DNA from: Lactobacillus kimbladii | Lineage (GTDB): Bacteria; Bacillota; Bacilli; Lactobacillales; Lactobacillaceae | Reading direction: 5' to 3' | Assembly (NCBI RefSeq): GCF_000970755.1 | Contig: NZ_KQ034007.1 | Location: 1,991,705 to 2,055,704 of the forward strand | DNA: 64,000 nt | Shown: piece by piece, positions 16,018-24,313 of the stretch | Numbering within the stretch: the stretch's first letter is position 1 | How the letters are laid out: every line of letters begins with the position of its first letter | The notes under the pieces: model-generated | What the model was told of the DNA's origin: nothing | Databases searched by the model: none | Seen by the model: the letters and a program-made list of their open reading frames with translations, nothing else | Program-made: the position numbers and the translations under genes

Positions 16018-17262
16018 CTATTGCCAGCCAAACCATAACTGACTGAGAAAACCTGAAAAAATCAGGAAACTAAAACAAACTACATTAAAAGTGACAAAAA
16101 TTGCCAGCCATTTCGTATATTTATTTGATGGCAGCTTATCTTTATGCTTCTTTTTAAACCGCAACCAACAATCATTGATGATGATGGCAAAAGCATGGAA
16201 CAAGCCATAAACAATATAATACCAGGTCAGCCCATGCCAAAAGCCCATCACTAGGAATAAGAGCAGGTAAGCGGCCTGCGACAGCCTGACCGGATTCTTG
16301 AACAGCTTTTTCTTCATTGCAAAGAAGGTGAAGCGCATGTAGATGTAGTCCCGGAACCAGAAGGACAGGGTCATGTGCCAACGGTTCCAGAATTCTTTGA
16401 TATTTTGCGAAATAAACGGCTTGTTAAAGTTCATTGGGGTGTGAATACCCATAAAGTAGGAAATCGACACTGCAAACAAGGAATAGCCAGCAAAGTCAAA
16501 GAATAAATACATGCTGTAGCAGTACATATAGGCTACTACCCACCAGGAAAGTTTTAAACCGCCATTAGCCGTACCTGTTATCATTGCTGCTCGGGTAATT
16601 CGAGGCAGCCAGTAGGTACCAAAGAACCAGCCCAGAACAAATTTATATAAGAATCCTTGAAATAAATAGCGGGTTGCCAGCTCTAAATCGTTTAAATATT
16701 GCTCACGCTTTGGCACCGTGTCACATTCTTTGGCAAATCTGCGGTAGCGATCAATTGGTCCGGAAGAAATGGTGGGAAAGAATAAGAGAAAGCGCAAATA
16801 CGTTCCCAGATTAAGTTCTTTAATGGCACCATCGCGGACTTCCATCACGACCTGAACTGTCTTAAAGGTCAGATAAGAAATACCCAAAAAAGCCAACACT
16901 CCTGGAATTTTAGCTTGCGGAAAAGCAGTCTGCAGTTTCACTAAAACCAGGGGTACAATTGCCAAAATTACAGCTAGGTAAAAGACCCAGGTTCTATTTT
17001 GACTGTTCTTACGACGGCGATAATAAAGATAGCCATAAGTGACCAGCAACTGAAACAAAATATAGATGATTAAACTAACGCCCTGTTGCCATTTTTCACC
17101 ATCAAAAATGAGGAATAAGAAAACTAGTGAGAATATAACCTCATATATTTTTAAGCGGTGACCCCAATACAGTCCGATGATAATAGGTATTAAGCCAATC
17201 ATCAAATATACGAAATAATGCGGATTGGAATAAGGCTGCAAGTTAATGAAATTAGTGTTCAC
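16018..17262 (-). CDS. dltB: D-alanyl transfer protein DltB (MBOAT)
   Basis: A 414-residue polytopic membrane O-acyltransferase with about eleven hydrophobic segments. The invariant MBOAT histidine is in 'MGFWHGLTWYY' (about residue 341), and 'NIKEFWNRWHMTLSFWFRD' carries the second conserved histidine. It moves D-alanine from DltC across the membrane. The start is a GTG that overlaps the dltA stop (TAGTG), backed by AAGGAGG at the proper distance within the dltA end. Coupled translation is therefore likely. Confidence 0.96.
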   Translation of the reverse strand: MNTNFINLQPYSNPHYFVYLMIGLIPIIIGLYWGHRLKIYEVIFSLVFLFLIFDGEKWQQGVSLIIYILFQLLVTYGYLYYRRRKNSQNRTWVFYLAVILAIVPLVLVKLQTAFPQAKIPGVLAFLGISYLTFKTVQVVMEVRDGAIKELNLGTYLRFLLFFPTISSGPIDRYRRFAKECDTVPKREQYLNDLELATRYLFQGFLYKFVLGWFFGTYWLPRITRAAMITGTANGGLKLSWWVVAYMYCYSMYLFFDFAGYSLFAVSISYFMGIHTPMNFNKPFISQNIKEFWNRWHMTLSFWFRDYIYMRFTFFAMKKKLFKNPVRLSQAAYLLLFLVMGFWHGLTWYYIVYGLFHAFAIIINDCWLRFKKKHKDKLPSNKYTKWLAIFVTFNVVCFSFLIFSGFLSQLWFGWQ

Positions 17263-18776
17263 TACTCGTTGACCTCCTTAATGACGGCCTTAATATCAAC
17301 TTTACCATTTTGCGAGACCGGCAATGTTTCACGGTAAACATAGCGCTGTGGAATCATATATGGCATCAGTTCTTTAGCTAAATCTGCTCTGATCATCTTA
17401 GTAATCTCTGCTTCAGAATATTGCTCTTTTACCCCATCTTTTAGTTTAATTTCGGCAACAATTTGCTTAACTGTATGATCCTGATTATATTTTGGTGCAG
17501 CTACGCCGTGATCAACCAACTTGTTCATACCAATATAGTGGTTGATTTCTTCTAGTTCAATACGATAGCCATTAAACTTGATCTGAAAATCAATTCTGCC
17601 GCGGTAAAAGAGCATATCCTGGTCAAAGAATCCTTCATCTCCTGAACGGTGGCTCGGATATTGGTCACCCGGATTTTTAAAGAAAGCCTTGGCCGTTTTT
17701 TCCGAATTATTCATATAGCCCTTAGAAGTACTTGGTCCAGAAATAATAATTTCGCCTTCATCAGGCTGGTCACCTTTAGTTTTATCAATAATAATTTTGG
17801 TATCTGCTTTAACCTTGCCGATTGGCAAACGATCATATTTCTTTAAGACAGCGTCAGTAATTTCTACCTGAGTAACTGCGACTGTGGTTTCAGTCGGGCC
17901 ATAAGTATTAAAAATTCGCGCCTGGGGGAATTTCTTTTTTAACATTACCACTTCATTGTGCGGCAATTCTTCACCACAGAACATAAAGTGAGTTAAGTCT
18001 GGATGGTGCTTTTCGTCAAAGGTTTTATCTAAAAAACACATTTGGGCAAATGACGGCGTTGAGACCCAGACATTAAATTGTAGTTTAGGCAAAGTCTGGA
18101 ACAATTGAGCAAAGTTTTGCGTAACTTCATGCGGTAAAGCCACCAACTTTCCTGCCCCGACTAAAGCAGGATAAAGACTCATGACTGAGAGGTCAAATGA
18201 ATACGGTGCTTGAGACAAAAATGAAGGGTGTTCTGGCAGATCAAAGTCCGTCATTTCCCAGTTAATAAAACTGAGCAGGTTATTATGACTAATTTGCACG
18301 CCTTTAGGTTTGCCACTGGTGCCTGAAGTAAAAATGACGTAAAAATTGTCATCACCTTTAACAAAGCTGGCAGGATCAGGTTCAAAATCTCCCTTTTCGA
18401 CATCGGCAGGATGCACTACTTTAATTGGTGGCAAATCAATTTCAGGCAGTTCATCAATTGCTAAAATTGCTTCAGCATGAGAAACTTCCTGGATCATAAC
18501 AATTCTTTCAGCATTAGAGTAACTGGCAATGGGAATATAAGCATGTCCAGACTTGACACAACCCAAAAAACTGGCAATCATTTCGAAGTCCTGCCCGCCC
18601 CAGATCATTACTGGACTCTGAGGAGAAAGATTTAAACTTACAATTTTATGAGCCCATTCATCTGAGCGCTTTTTTAAATCACCATAAGTATTAGTTTTAC
18701 CTAAATAGTCATATGCTATGCGTTCAGGTTCTGCTTGAGCAACTGCATCAATTTTTTTAATTACATTTTCAATCAT
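17262..18776 (-). CDS. dltA: D-alanine--D-alanyl carrier protein ligase DltA
   Basis: A 504-residue adenylate-forming enzyme that activates D-alanine with ATP and loads it onto DltC. The P-loop-like core motif is 'FTSGTSGKPKGVQ' (about residue 150); 'NTYGPTETTVA' and 'YRGRIDFQIKFNGYRIELEE' are the other signature motifs; Lys in 'SQNGKVDIKA' near the end is the catalytic lysine. Length matches the family. It begins 15 bases after dltX. The ribosome site before the ATG is weak, which again suggests coupling to the preceding small gene. Confidence 0.97.
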   Translation of the reverse strand: MIENVIKKIDAVAQAEPERIAYDYLGKTNTYGDLKKRSDEWAHKIVSLNLSPQSPVMIWGGQDFEMIASFLGCVKSGHAYIPIASYSNAERIVMIQEVSHAEAILAIDELPEIDLPPIKVVHPADVEKGDFEPDPASFVKGDDNFYVIFTSGTSGKPKGVQISHNNLLSFINWEMTDFDLPEHPSFLSQAPYSFDLSVMSLYPALVGAGKLVALPHEVTQNFAQLFQTLPKLQFNVWVSTPSFAQMCFLDKTFDEKHHPDLTHFMFCGEELPHNEVVMLKKKFPQARIFNTYGPTETTVAVTQVEITDAVLKKYDRLPIGKVKADTKIIIDKTKGDQPDEGEIIISGPSTSKGYMNNSEKTAKAFFKNPGDQYPSHRSGDEGFFDQDMLFYRGRIDFQIKFNGYRIELEEINHYIGMNKLVDHGVAAPKYNQDHTVKQIVAEIKLKDGVKEQYSEAEITKMIRADLAKELMPYMIPQRYVYRETLPVSQNGKVDIKAVIKEVNE

Positions 18777-18791
18777 ATTATTGTACCAGCT

Positions 18792-18944
18792 TTAAAATTC
18801 ATTGTAGATAAAGTGAACAGATGTTAAGCCACTATATTGGTACAAATAAATTAGTACCATTAAAATGACGCAATAGATAATTGTCGTCAAAATAAACTTA
18901 CCAATACGTTTAGCGTGTGAATCCGTTTTTTCTTTTTTAGTCAT
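18792..18944 (-). CDS. dltX: DltX teichoic acid D-Ala small membrane peptide
   Basis: A 50-residue peptide, easily missed for its length, first in the dlt operon. It has a charged N-terminus (MTKKEKTDSHAKRIGK), one membrane helix ('FILTTIIYCVILMVLIYLYQY') and the conserved C-terminal motif 'TSVHFIYNEF'. In related bacteria this end is needed for DltB-dependent D-alanylation and carries the acyl-accepting tyrosine. AGAAAG precedes the ATG. The dlt promoter should lie in the 100 bases upstream; I see no unambiguous -35/-10 pair. Confidence 0.92.
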   Translation of the reverse strand: MTKKEKTDSHAKRIGKFILTTIIYCVILMVLIYLYQYSGLTSVHFIYNEF

Positions 18945-19057
18945 AATTTCATATCTTTCTCAATATTAATAAAATGTACTATCGAATATAGTACTACTAA
19001 AGATTTGCAACTAAAAAAAACCTTTTAAACTTTTACCAAATTTAAATATTTTCCTTA

Positions 19058-19375
19058 TTATCCGTTATTCAGCTTTCGGCAATCATTATAAGCAAAACAA
19101 AGCGGAATTAAAATGATAAATGAACCAAAAAGCACGGTAAGCAGCAGTAAAATAAAAATGTTTGTTGGCTTTAGCCAGCGTTCGCTTTGTGCGGTTGTTA
19201 AAATATAAACAGCAAATAAGACTGTAAAAATAAGCTCTCCTAAAAGCGTGTATCCTAAAGCACCTTGACTAAACATCTGATACAGCCAAAGCCAGCCAGA
19301 TGCTGGCAACAGGCAAAGCCACCCTGAAAAACGAAGCCAAAAAACGATCTTTTTACGATAATCTTGTTTTCCCAT
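19058..19375 (-). CDS. Hypothetical membrane protein
   Basis: A 105-residue protein with four hydrophobic stretches (about 9-30, 38-58, 68-88 in succession, with a short hairpin at the end) and a basic N-terminus 'GKQDYRKKIVFW'. A ribosome site (AAGGAG) precedes the ATG. It lies 114 bases upstream of dltX on the same strand, so it could be read through into dlt, but the gap is large. I do not recognise a family. Confidence 0.55.
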   Translation of the reverse strand: MGKQDYRKKIVFWLRFSGWLCLLPASGWLWLYQMFSQGALGYTLLGELIFTVLFAVYILTTAQSERWLKPTNIFILLLLTVLFGSFIILIPLCFAYNDCRKLNNG

Positions 19376-19514
19376 TTTTCTCCTTAAATTTCACTTCTTT
19401 TAAATAAAGTAAAACTAATTATAACAAGGAGTTTTGTAACAAACAATTTTGTAGTCACTCAAAATTTGCATTTTGAGATTTTCGTCATACTTTTTTCACA
19501 TTTTATAGTTATAC

Positions 19515-19520
19515 TATAAT
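19515..19520 (+). promoter_or_regulatory. -10 element (TATAAT) for first small-RNA unit
   Basis: A consensus TATAAT with a T-rich, poorly matched -35 (TTTTCA, 16 bases upstream). It lies directly before the first hairpin of the plus-strand unit. A CTCAAAA/TTTTGAG inverted repeat at 19458-19477 stands upstream and might be an operator. No match to the CiaR site of streptococcal csRNA genes is present. Confidence 0.5.
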
Positions 19521-19526
19521 TGTGAT

Positions 19527-19680
19527 ATAGGAAAGATATCCATTTTTCTTATATCACACTCAACTTTTTGTTTTTCATTCATACTCCTCCAAGTATAATA
19601 ATGAAAAAACCGAAATGACTTTACAGGTCATTTTCATATCTATCCCTTTCGACTCACGTGCGTTACGTGAGTTTTTCTAT
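19527..19680 (+). ncRNA. Candidate small RNA 1 with anti-Shine-Dalgarno loop
   Basis: A non-coding unit with four consecutive hairpins: stem 19521-19529/19550-19558 (TGTGATATA/TATATCACA); stem 19571-19579/19600-19608 whose inner hairpin ATACT-CCTCCA-AGTAT shows CCTCC in its loop; stem 19613-19619/19627-19633; and a terminator at 19652-19676 with its T-run on this strand. CCTCC in a loop is the hallmark of small RNAs that pair with ribosome binding sites (csRNA or RsaE style). A second, similar unit follows directly. The opposite strand reads as a Shine-Dalgarno plus a short frame, but terminator polarity favours this strand. Exact 5' end is inferred from the -10. Confidence 0.55.
19652..19676 (+). 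terminator. Terminator of small-RNA unit 1
   Basis: ACTCACGT, loop GCGTT, ACGTGAGT, then TTTT: an 8-bp perfect stem with a plus-strand T-run. The complementary strand has no T-run after the stem, which sets the direction of the unit. Confidence 0.8.
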
Positions 19681-19765
19681 GCTCTTAAACAGTTCTAAAG
19701 AAATTCTTTACACTTTTATAAGAGTTTTTCTACTTTAACTTCATATTTTAGAGATATCATTTTAA

Positions 19766-19880
19766 ATGTAGTAAGCAAATAGCAAACTTACTACATACTC
19801 CCACTTTTTTATTTCATTCATTCTTACTCCTTCAAAGTAGATGAAAACTAACAGGCCCGCACAACTTGCGGGCCTTTTTT
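19766..19880 (+). ncRNA. Candidate small RNA 2 with anti-Shine-Dalgarno loop
   Basis: A second unit built like the first: a 10-bp stem 19766-19775/19787-19796 (ATGTAGTAAG/CTTACTACAT); then a hairpin framed by TTTCAT/ATGAAA with inner TACT-CCTTCAA-AGTA, again a C-rich anti-SD loop; then a strong terminator. The central 50 bases align with unit 1 (ACTC..CTTTTT..TTTCATTCAT..ACTCCTYCAA..GTA..ATGAAAA). A possible -10, TATCAT (19755-19760), precedes it. Homology of the two units argues for duplication of one functional RNA gene. Confidence 0.55.
19854..19880 (+). terminator. Terminator of small-RNA unit 2
   Basis: GGCCCGCA, loop CAACT, TGCGGGCC, then TTTTTT: a very stable GC-rich stem in an AT-rich setting, plus-strand polarity. 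It ends 55 bases before the cbpB start, so cbpB needs its own promoter. Confidence 0.9.
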
Positions 19881-19934
19881 CTTTGTTATAGTATAAATTT
19901 AGCTGCTTATTACTCTATGAAAGGTTTATATCTA

Positions 19935-20420
19935 ATGTTCTCACCCACAATAAAACACTTACTGGAAGAAAAGTCAGGTTCATTCATTATTCCTGCTTCC
20001 CGGATCGCCTTTGTTGAAGACGACAATCCTTTATACCATGCTTTTATGATTTTAACTCGGGTTAAATATTCAAAAATTCCAGTTCTTGATCGGCAAAATC
20101 GCGTTGTTGGTCTATTAAGTTTAGCAATGATTACAGATAAAATGATGGAAACAGATAGCATTTCACTCGAACCCTTAAACAAGTTGTTAGTGCGAGATGT
20201 GATGCAAACCAAATTTGACAAAATAAACTTTGTTCAGACTACACTGGAAACCCAACTTCATTTATTAGTTGACAATGCCTTTTTGCCTGTGGTCGATGAT
20301 TATGGAGTTTTTCAAGGACTGTTGACCAGGCGTGAATGGATTAAAGCTTTTAATTACATTTCTCATAATTTTGAGAAAGAATATAAAGTTATTCCGATTA
20401 TCAAAGGTAAGCTGTTATAA
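19935..20420 (+). CDS. cbpB: CBS-domain c-di-AMP-binding protein CbpB
   Basis: A 161-residue protein of two CBS domains in tandem: first around 'IIPASRIAFVEDDNPLYHAF' to 'VVGLLSLAMITDKM', second around 'LLVRDVMQTKFDKINFVQ' to 'FQGLLTRREWIKAF'. In Firmicutes, stand-alone two-CBS proteins of this type (CbpB/YkuL) bind c-di-AMP and link it to the stringent-response enzyme Rel. I place the start at the ATG of MFSPTIKHLL, preceded by AAAGG, not at upstream in-frame codons that run back into the small-RNA terminator. Family call fairly firm; ligand inferred. Confidence 0.78.
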   Translation: MFSPTIKHLLEEKSGSFIIPASRIAFVEDDNPLYHAFMILTRVKYSKIPVLDRQNRVVGLLSLAMITDKMMETDSISLEPLNKLLVRDVMQTKFDKINFVQTTLETQLHLLVDNAFLPVVDDYGVFQGLLTRREWIKAFNYISHNFEKEYKVIPIIKGKLL

Positions 20421-20704
20421 AATATACTGGAATTTTATTTTTGTTTATTCCTTTTTAGTGTACTTTATTACAAATTAAGCTATAATAATCATTAATAGGG
20501 AAACACCAGTACTTTTATTTGGTAATCCAGCTATTTGGTTAATACAATGTTAAAAATCGATTTTAATTTGATATTTATTTTTTGATATATACATATTTAT
20601 TAATTATAATCATTTTATTTTATAAAAATAAATAACGTTTTACTAAACTAGTTAACAAGAATTGATGGATATTCCTTAAATAATCAGAAAAGAAGAGCAC
20701 TATT

Positions 20705-21277
20705 ATGGCAAGTAAAACAATTTCTGCGCAATTGACATTTTTGATAAGCGCAATTATAAAAAATTGGACTTACCCAAATGATCAAGAGCTTTCACTTAAA
20801 GAAAAGTCTGAACTAGTATCCCAACTAAAGGAACTGGCACAAAACTCAGATAATATGGAAGAAGCCGCTAAAATCACTGAAGCGTTTTATAAAGACAAAG
20901 TTACTAAGCGTTTTAAATCAATGGATTCTAATTTCTCGTGGATTTTTATAATACTGCAACATGAACTAGTATCCGCTACTCGTTTGCATGCCCTGCTTCT
21001 CGATCTGGCACATGAAGAAAATTTTTCGGAAAAAGGAATTGCTAAAATTAACCATTATTTTGTTGAAACCGATGATCATGGTGACAATGACAACTTTATT
21101 ACAATGTCATCTACGGACATAGTAGATTCTTTGGGACGGACTAAAATTTTTCACATTCAACCATCTAAGGCTGAAAATGAGAGCCCCAATATCAAAAATT
21201 CTAAATTCGTGCCTAAAACTAAGCCGGTAAAAACTGAACCTCAGTTCAACAAGATTATTAAACTAAAAGATCACTAG
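20705..21277 (+). CDS. Hypothetical protein, hydrophilic C-terminus
   Basis: A 190-residue soluble protein, not recognised. The first ~120 residues look alpha-helical ('LSLKEKSELVSQLKELAQ', 'NMEEAAKITEAFYKDKV'), with one hydrophobic helix 'FSWIFIILQHELVS'. After residue 150 the chain is rich in Pro, Lys and Asn and probably disordered. A single gene with a leader of about 280 bases and its own terminator. A weak ribosome site (AAGAAGAGCA) precedes the ATG. Confidence 0.6.
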   Translation: MASKTISAQLTFLISAIIKNWTYPNDQELSLKEKSELVSQLKELAQNSDNMEEAAKITEAFYKDKVTKRFKSMDSNFSWIFIILQHELVSATRLHALLLDLAHEENFSEKGIAKINHYFVETDDHGDNDNFITMSSTDIVDSLGRTKIFHIQPSKAENESPNIKNSKFVPKTKPVKTEPQFNKIIKLKDH

Positions 21278-21279
21278 GT

Positions 21280-21355
21280 AAAAGAAGGTAAAAAATGATC
21301 TGATCCCCAAATTTGTTCTAATTTTAGGGCTCACATCAGAAATGCCTTCTTTTTT
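21280..21355 (+). terminator. Intrinsic terminator with long loop
   Basis: AAAAGAAGG (21280-21288) pairs with CCTTCTTTT (21345-21353), closing a loop that has its own CTGAT/ATCAG pairing; the T-run follows on the plus strand. It ends the hypothetical gene before the metal ATPase. Confidence 0.65.
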
Positions 21356-21462
21356 ACTGTATTAATTTTTATCTAATTTAGACCTATTCTAAATAAAATT
21401 AAGTATTTAGTGTTAAAATAGAAAACATAATAATTAGTTTAATTTACGGGAGGAAGCTATTA

Positions 21463-23331
21463 ATGAGTTTTAAACGCCAATGGAAATTTATTCTTGTATT
21501 AGCAATTGGGATAGTAGGGCTTTTTTGCCAATTTGGCTTGAAGACTAAAAGTCTTTTTCAAATAGGAAACTTACAATTTCCTATTCAAGCAGTGTTAATC
21601 GACATTGTGGGCATCATGATGGCCATTTCCTTACTTGCTGAAATTGCCAGTGATTTTAAATCCGGACGCTATGGTGTTGATATTTTAGCTGTTATTGCAG
21701 TCGTTTCTACTATACTGATTGGTGACATTTGGGCTGAATGGATGATTTTGGTCATGATGACTGGCGGTCAAACATTAGAGGACTATGCCACTGGACAAGC
21801 AGATAAAGAGTTACGCTCTCTTTTAAGTAATTCCCCAACTATCGCCAACAAAATTGTGAACAATGAGCTCGTTTCTGTTGACGTTGAACAACTAAAAATT
21901 GGTGATCACGTGTTAATTAAACCTGGAGAACAAGTTCCAGTTGATGGCAAAGTAGTTAGTGGTGAATCAAGTTTTGATCAGTCATCACTAACTGGTGAAT
22001 CTGTTCCAGTTACTAAAAAAGCTGAAGATGAATTAATGTCCGGCTCAATTAATGGCAGCGTAGCAGTAGAAATGGCCGTCACCAAAAAAGCAAGTGACTC
22101 TGAATACCAGACAATTGTTTCACTAGTTGAATCATCGCAGGCAAAACCGGCTAAGTTTGTCAAAATGGCTGACCGATACGCTGTACCTTTTACCATTATT
22201 TCCCTGGTAATAGGTATTGCTGCCTGGATTCACTCTGGTAACCCAGTTAACTTTGCAGAAGTTATGGTTGTCGCTTCGCCTTGCCCATTGTTAATTGCAG
22301 CGCCCGTTGCACTAGTATCCGGCATGAGTTCCATGTCTAAACATCATATTATAGTTAAGTCCGGACCTACTTTAGAAAAACTGGCTACAGCAAAAACTTT
22401 TGCTTTTGATAAAACTGGTACTCTAACAGAAAATCAGCTGGTTATTGATGAAATCGTACCTGCTAGCGACAGTAGTTATAGTCCAGCAACCCTGCAAAGT
22501 TATGCTACCAGCGTTGAGCAACAGTCAAGCCATATTATTGCCAATTCACTAGTCAATGTAGCTGATAAAAATCTTTTAAAACCGGCAACAAATATCAAAG
22601 AATCAACTGGCCAAGGAATTAGCGGTACTGTCGAAGGGCACCTAGTCAAAGTTGGTAAGTTAGACTATGTTAAACCGCAAGAAAAAGCTGCAACAGTTAA
22701 TGCTACAGCAGTTTATATTTCAATTGACGATAAGTATGCTGGTTATATTACATTTAAAGATCAAGTTCGGCCTGAAAGTGCTGAGACAATTGCACGCTTG
22801 AAACGTCAAAGTGGCGCACACATTATGATGTTGACTGGTGACCACAAAGATGTAGCTGATAAAATTGGAGAATCTGTCGGTGTCAACGATATTCGCTATG
22901 GTTTGTTGCCTGCTGAGAAGATAGCTGCCATTAAAAATGTACCTCAAGAAAAGCGTCCCGTAGTCATGACTGGTGACGGTATTAATGACGCTCCTAGTTT
23001 ATCAGCTGCTGATGTTGGTATTGCTATGGGAGTTAAAGGTGCCTCTGCTGCCAGTGAAAGTGCAGATGCGATTATCATGGTTAATGATTTATCTAAAATT
23101 AATGATGCCGTGGCAATTTCTAAACATACCATGAAAGTTGCTAATATTGATGTGCTAACCGCTATTACAATTGTAGTTATTATTGAACTGATTGCATTTA
23201 CTGGTATTATCCCTGCTTTTTGGGGTGCCATTTTGCAAGAAGTTGTTGATATGATTTCGATTAGCCTAGCCCTTTTAGCAAAAACTACTCCTAAAAATCC
23301 AGAGCAAACAGGAATTAGTCCTGCAAAATAA
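21463..23331 (+). CDS. Heavy-metal P1B-type ATPase
   Basis: A 622-residue cation pump without N-terminal metal-binding domain. The actuator motif is 'LTGESVPV', the membrane metal motif 'VVASPCPLLIAAPVAL' (SPC type, about residue 272), the phosphorylation motif 'FDKTGTLTEN', and the hinge motif 'MTGDGINDAPSLSAADVGIAMG'-like segment is complete (key residues TGDG..NDAP). An SPC motif is typical of the P1B-4 class (Co, Zn, Fe). The usual HEGxT-like motif near the final helices is absent; 'WGAILQEVVDM' stands in its place. GGGAGG precedes the ATG. It has its own promoter and terminator. Pump class is firm, metal is not. Confidence 0.87.
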   Translation: MSFKRQWKFILVLAIGIVGLFCQFGLKTKSLFQIGNLQFPIQAVLIDIVGIMMAISLLAEIASDFKSGRYGVDILAVIAVVSTILIGDIWAEWMILVMMTGGQTLEDYATGQADKELRSLLSNSPTIANKIVNNELVSVDVEQLKIGDHVLIKPGEQVPVDGKVVSGESSFDQSSLTGESVPVTKKAEDELMSGSINGSVAVEMAVTKKASDSEYQTIVSLVESSQAKPAKFVKMADRYAVPFTIISLVIGIAAWIHSGNPVNFAEVMVVASPCPLLIAAPVALVSGMSSMSKHHIIVKSGPTLEKLATAKTFAFDKTGTLTENQLVIDEIVPASDSSYSPATLQSYATSVEQQSSHIIANSLVNVADKNLLKPATNIKESTGQGISGTVEGHLVKVGKLDYVKPQEKAATVNATAVYISIDDKYAGYITFKDQVRPESAETIARLKRQSGAHIMMLTGDHKDVADKIGESVGVNDIRYGLLPAEKIAAIKNVPQEKRPVVMTGDGINDAPSLSAADVGIAMGVKGASAASESADAIIMVNDLSKINDAVAISKHTMKVANIDVLTAITIVVIIELIAFTGIIPAFWGAILQEVVDMISISLALLAKTTPKNPEQTGISPAK

Positions 23332-23350
23332 GCCAAATTGTTAAAATCTA

Positions 23351-23403
23351 AAAAAGCCTGATAAATTGACGTTTGCTAAACAACGTAGTTTATCAGGTTT
23401 TTT
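23351..23403. terminator. Bidirectional terminator
   Basis: CCTGATAAA (23357-23365) pairs with TTTATCAGG (23389-23397), with an inner ACGTT/AACGT stem, A-rich before and T-rich after. It lies between convergent genes for the metal ATPase and the CPBP protein. Confidence 0.85.
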
Positions 23404-24079
23404 ATATGAAACCTAAGGCATTAAAAAGCATATGGGATATAATTGAATAACGCAAATCCTTAGTAGTTGTGTAGACCCAGGCTAATACACAACCTAATGC
23501 CCAATAAACCAATATATATTTCGTAAATCCAGGATCATGAACATATCCAAACATAAGTCCACTAAAAAGAATACCTAACCATTTATTTAAATTAGTATTT
23601 TTATAAAAGAAAGTGTTAAGGAATAATCCGCGAAAAATAAATTCTTCAAATATTGGACCTATAAATATCACCATTACTGGAAAAAAATTTCCTGCTTGGT
23701 GAGAAAATTGATCTAAAAGATTCTGATTAGTTGAAGTCTGCTCCGAATTAAAGCCCAGTGCCAGTTGTATGGTTGCACTGACTATAATCAACATTATTAC
23801 GCCAAAAAGGGAAAGCAATATCTTCTTAAACTGCCAGTGCGGTCTACTATTATAATTGCGCTCGTTATTATGTCGCAACTGCAGATTATATAAATAAAGC
23901 ACTATTGATAAGGCTATTATCGTAATTAGCGCAGTTAGAAGTGTAAAGGAAACATTTTCTAAATGCAGTTCTTTACTTAACCTGTAAGGATAAAAATAAA
24001 ACTGTTGCACTACGCTATAAATTATAAAAGAGACTACTATTGTAATTACATTCCCCAAAAAATAGAAAAATTTCTTCAT
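23402..24079 (-). CDS. CPBP family intramembrane glutamic endopeptidase
   Basis: A 225-residue polytopic membrane protein of the CPBP (Abi/CAAX) protease family. The three expected motifs are present: 'GPIFEEFIFRGLFL' (EExxxR), 'SGLMFGYVHDPG' (FxxxH) and 'SIISHMLFNALG' (HxxxN). In lactobacilli such proteins are linked to bacteriocin self-immunity or prenyl processing; nothing adjacent is a bacteriocin gene. Single gene, no operon partner. Confidence 0.88.
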   Translation of the reverse strand: MKKFFYFLGNVITIVVSFIIYSVVQQFYFYPYRLSKELHLENVSFTLLTALITIIALSIVLYLYNLQLRHNNERNYNSRPHWQFKKILLSLFGVIMLIIVSATIQLALGFNSEQTSTNQNLLDQFSHQAGNFFPVMVIFIGPIFEEFIFRGLFLNTFFYKNTNLNKWLGILFSGLMFGYVHDPGFTKYILVYWALGCVLAWVYTTTKDLRYSIISHMLFNALGFI

Positions 24080-24208
24080 TCATGCCACCCTTTTCAAACT
24101 ATAAGTAAAAGCAACTTTAATTAGTTTTTTGTACAAAATATCGTCTTAACCTGGAACAGATCTGATTTCGCTATTAAAGTTCAAATATTTCACTTATGCT
24201 GTTCAGCT

Positions 24209-24222
24209 ATTTCCCGGGAAAT
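24209..24222. promoter_or_regulatory. Noc-binding-site-like palindrome
   Basis: A perfect 14-bp palindrome ATTTCCCGGGAAAT in the intergenic space before the YdcF gene, identical to the consensus bound by the nucleoid-occlusion protein Noc in Bacillus subtilis. Imperfect relatives (ATTxCCTGGGAAAT type) occur at about 424-437, 39767-39780 and 43240-43253. Whether this organism has Noc cannot be seen here. Confidence 0.55.
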
Positions 24223-24313
24223 AACTTTATTATTCTATCATATTTTAATTTACTATGACTTTTTATTCATCTTTATTATAATAGACTTAGTTTTATACTT
24301 AAGGTAGGATATT

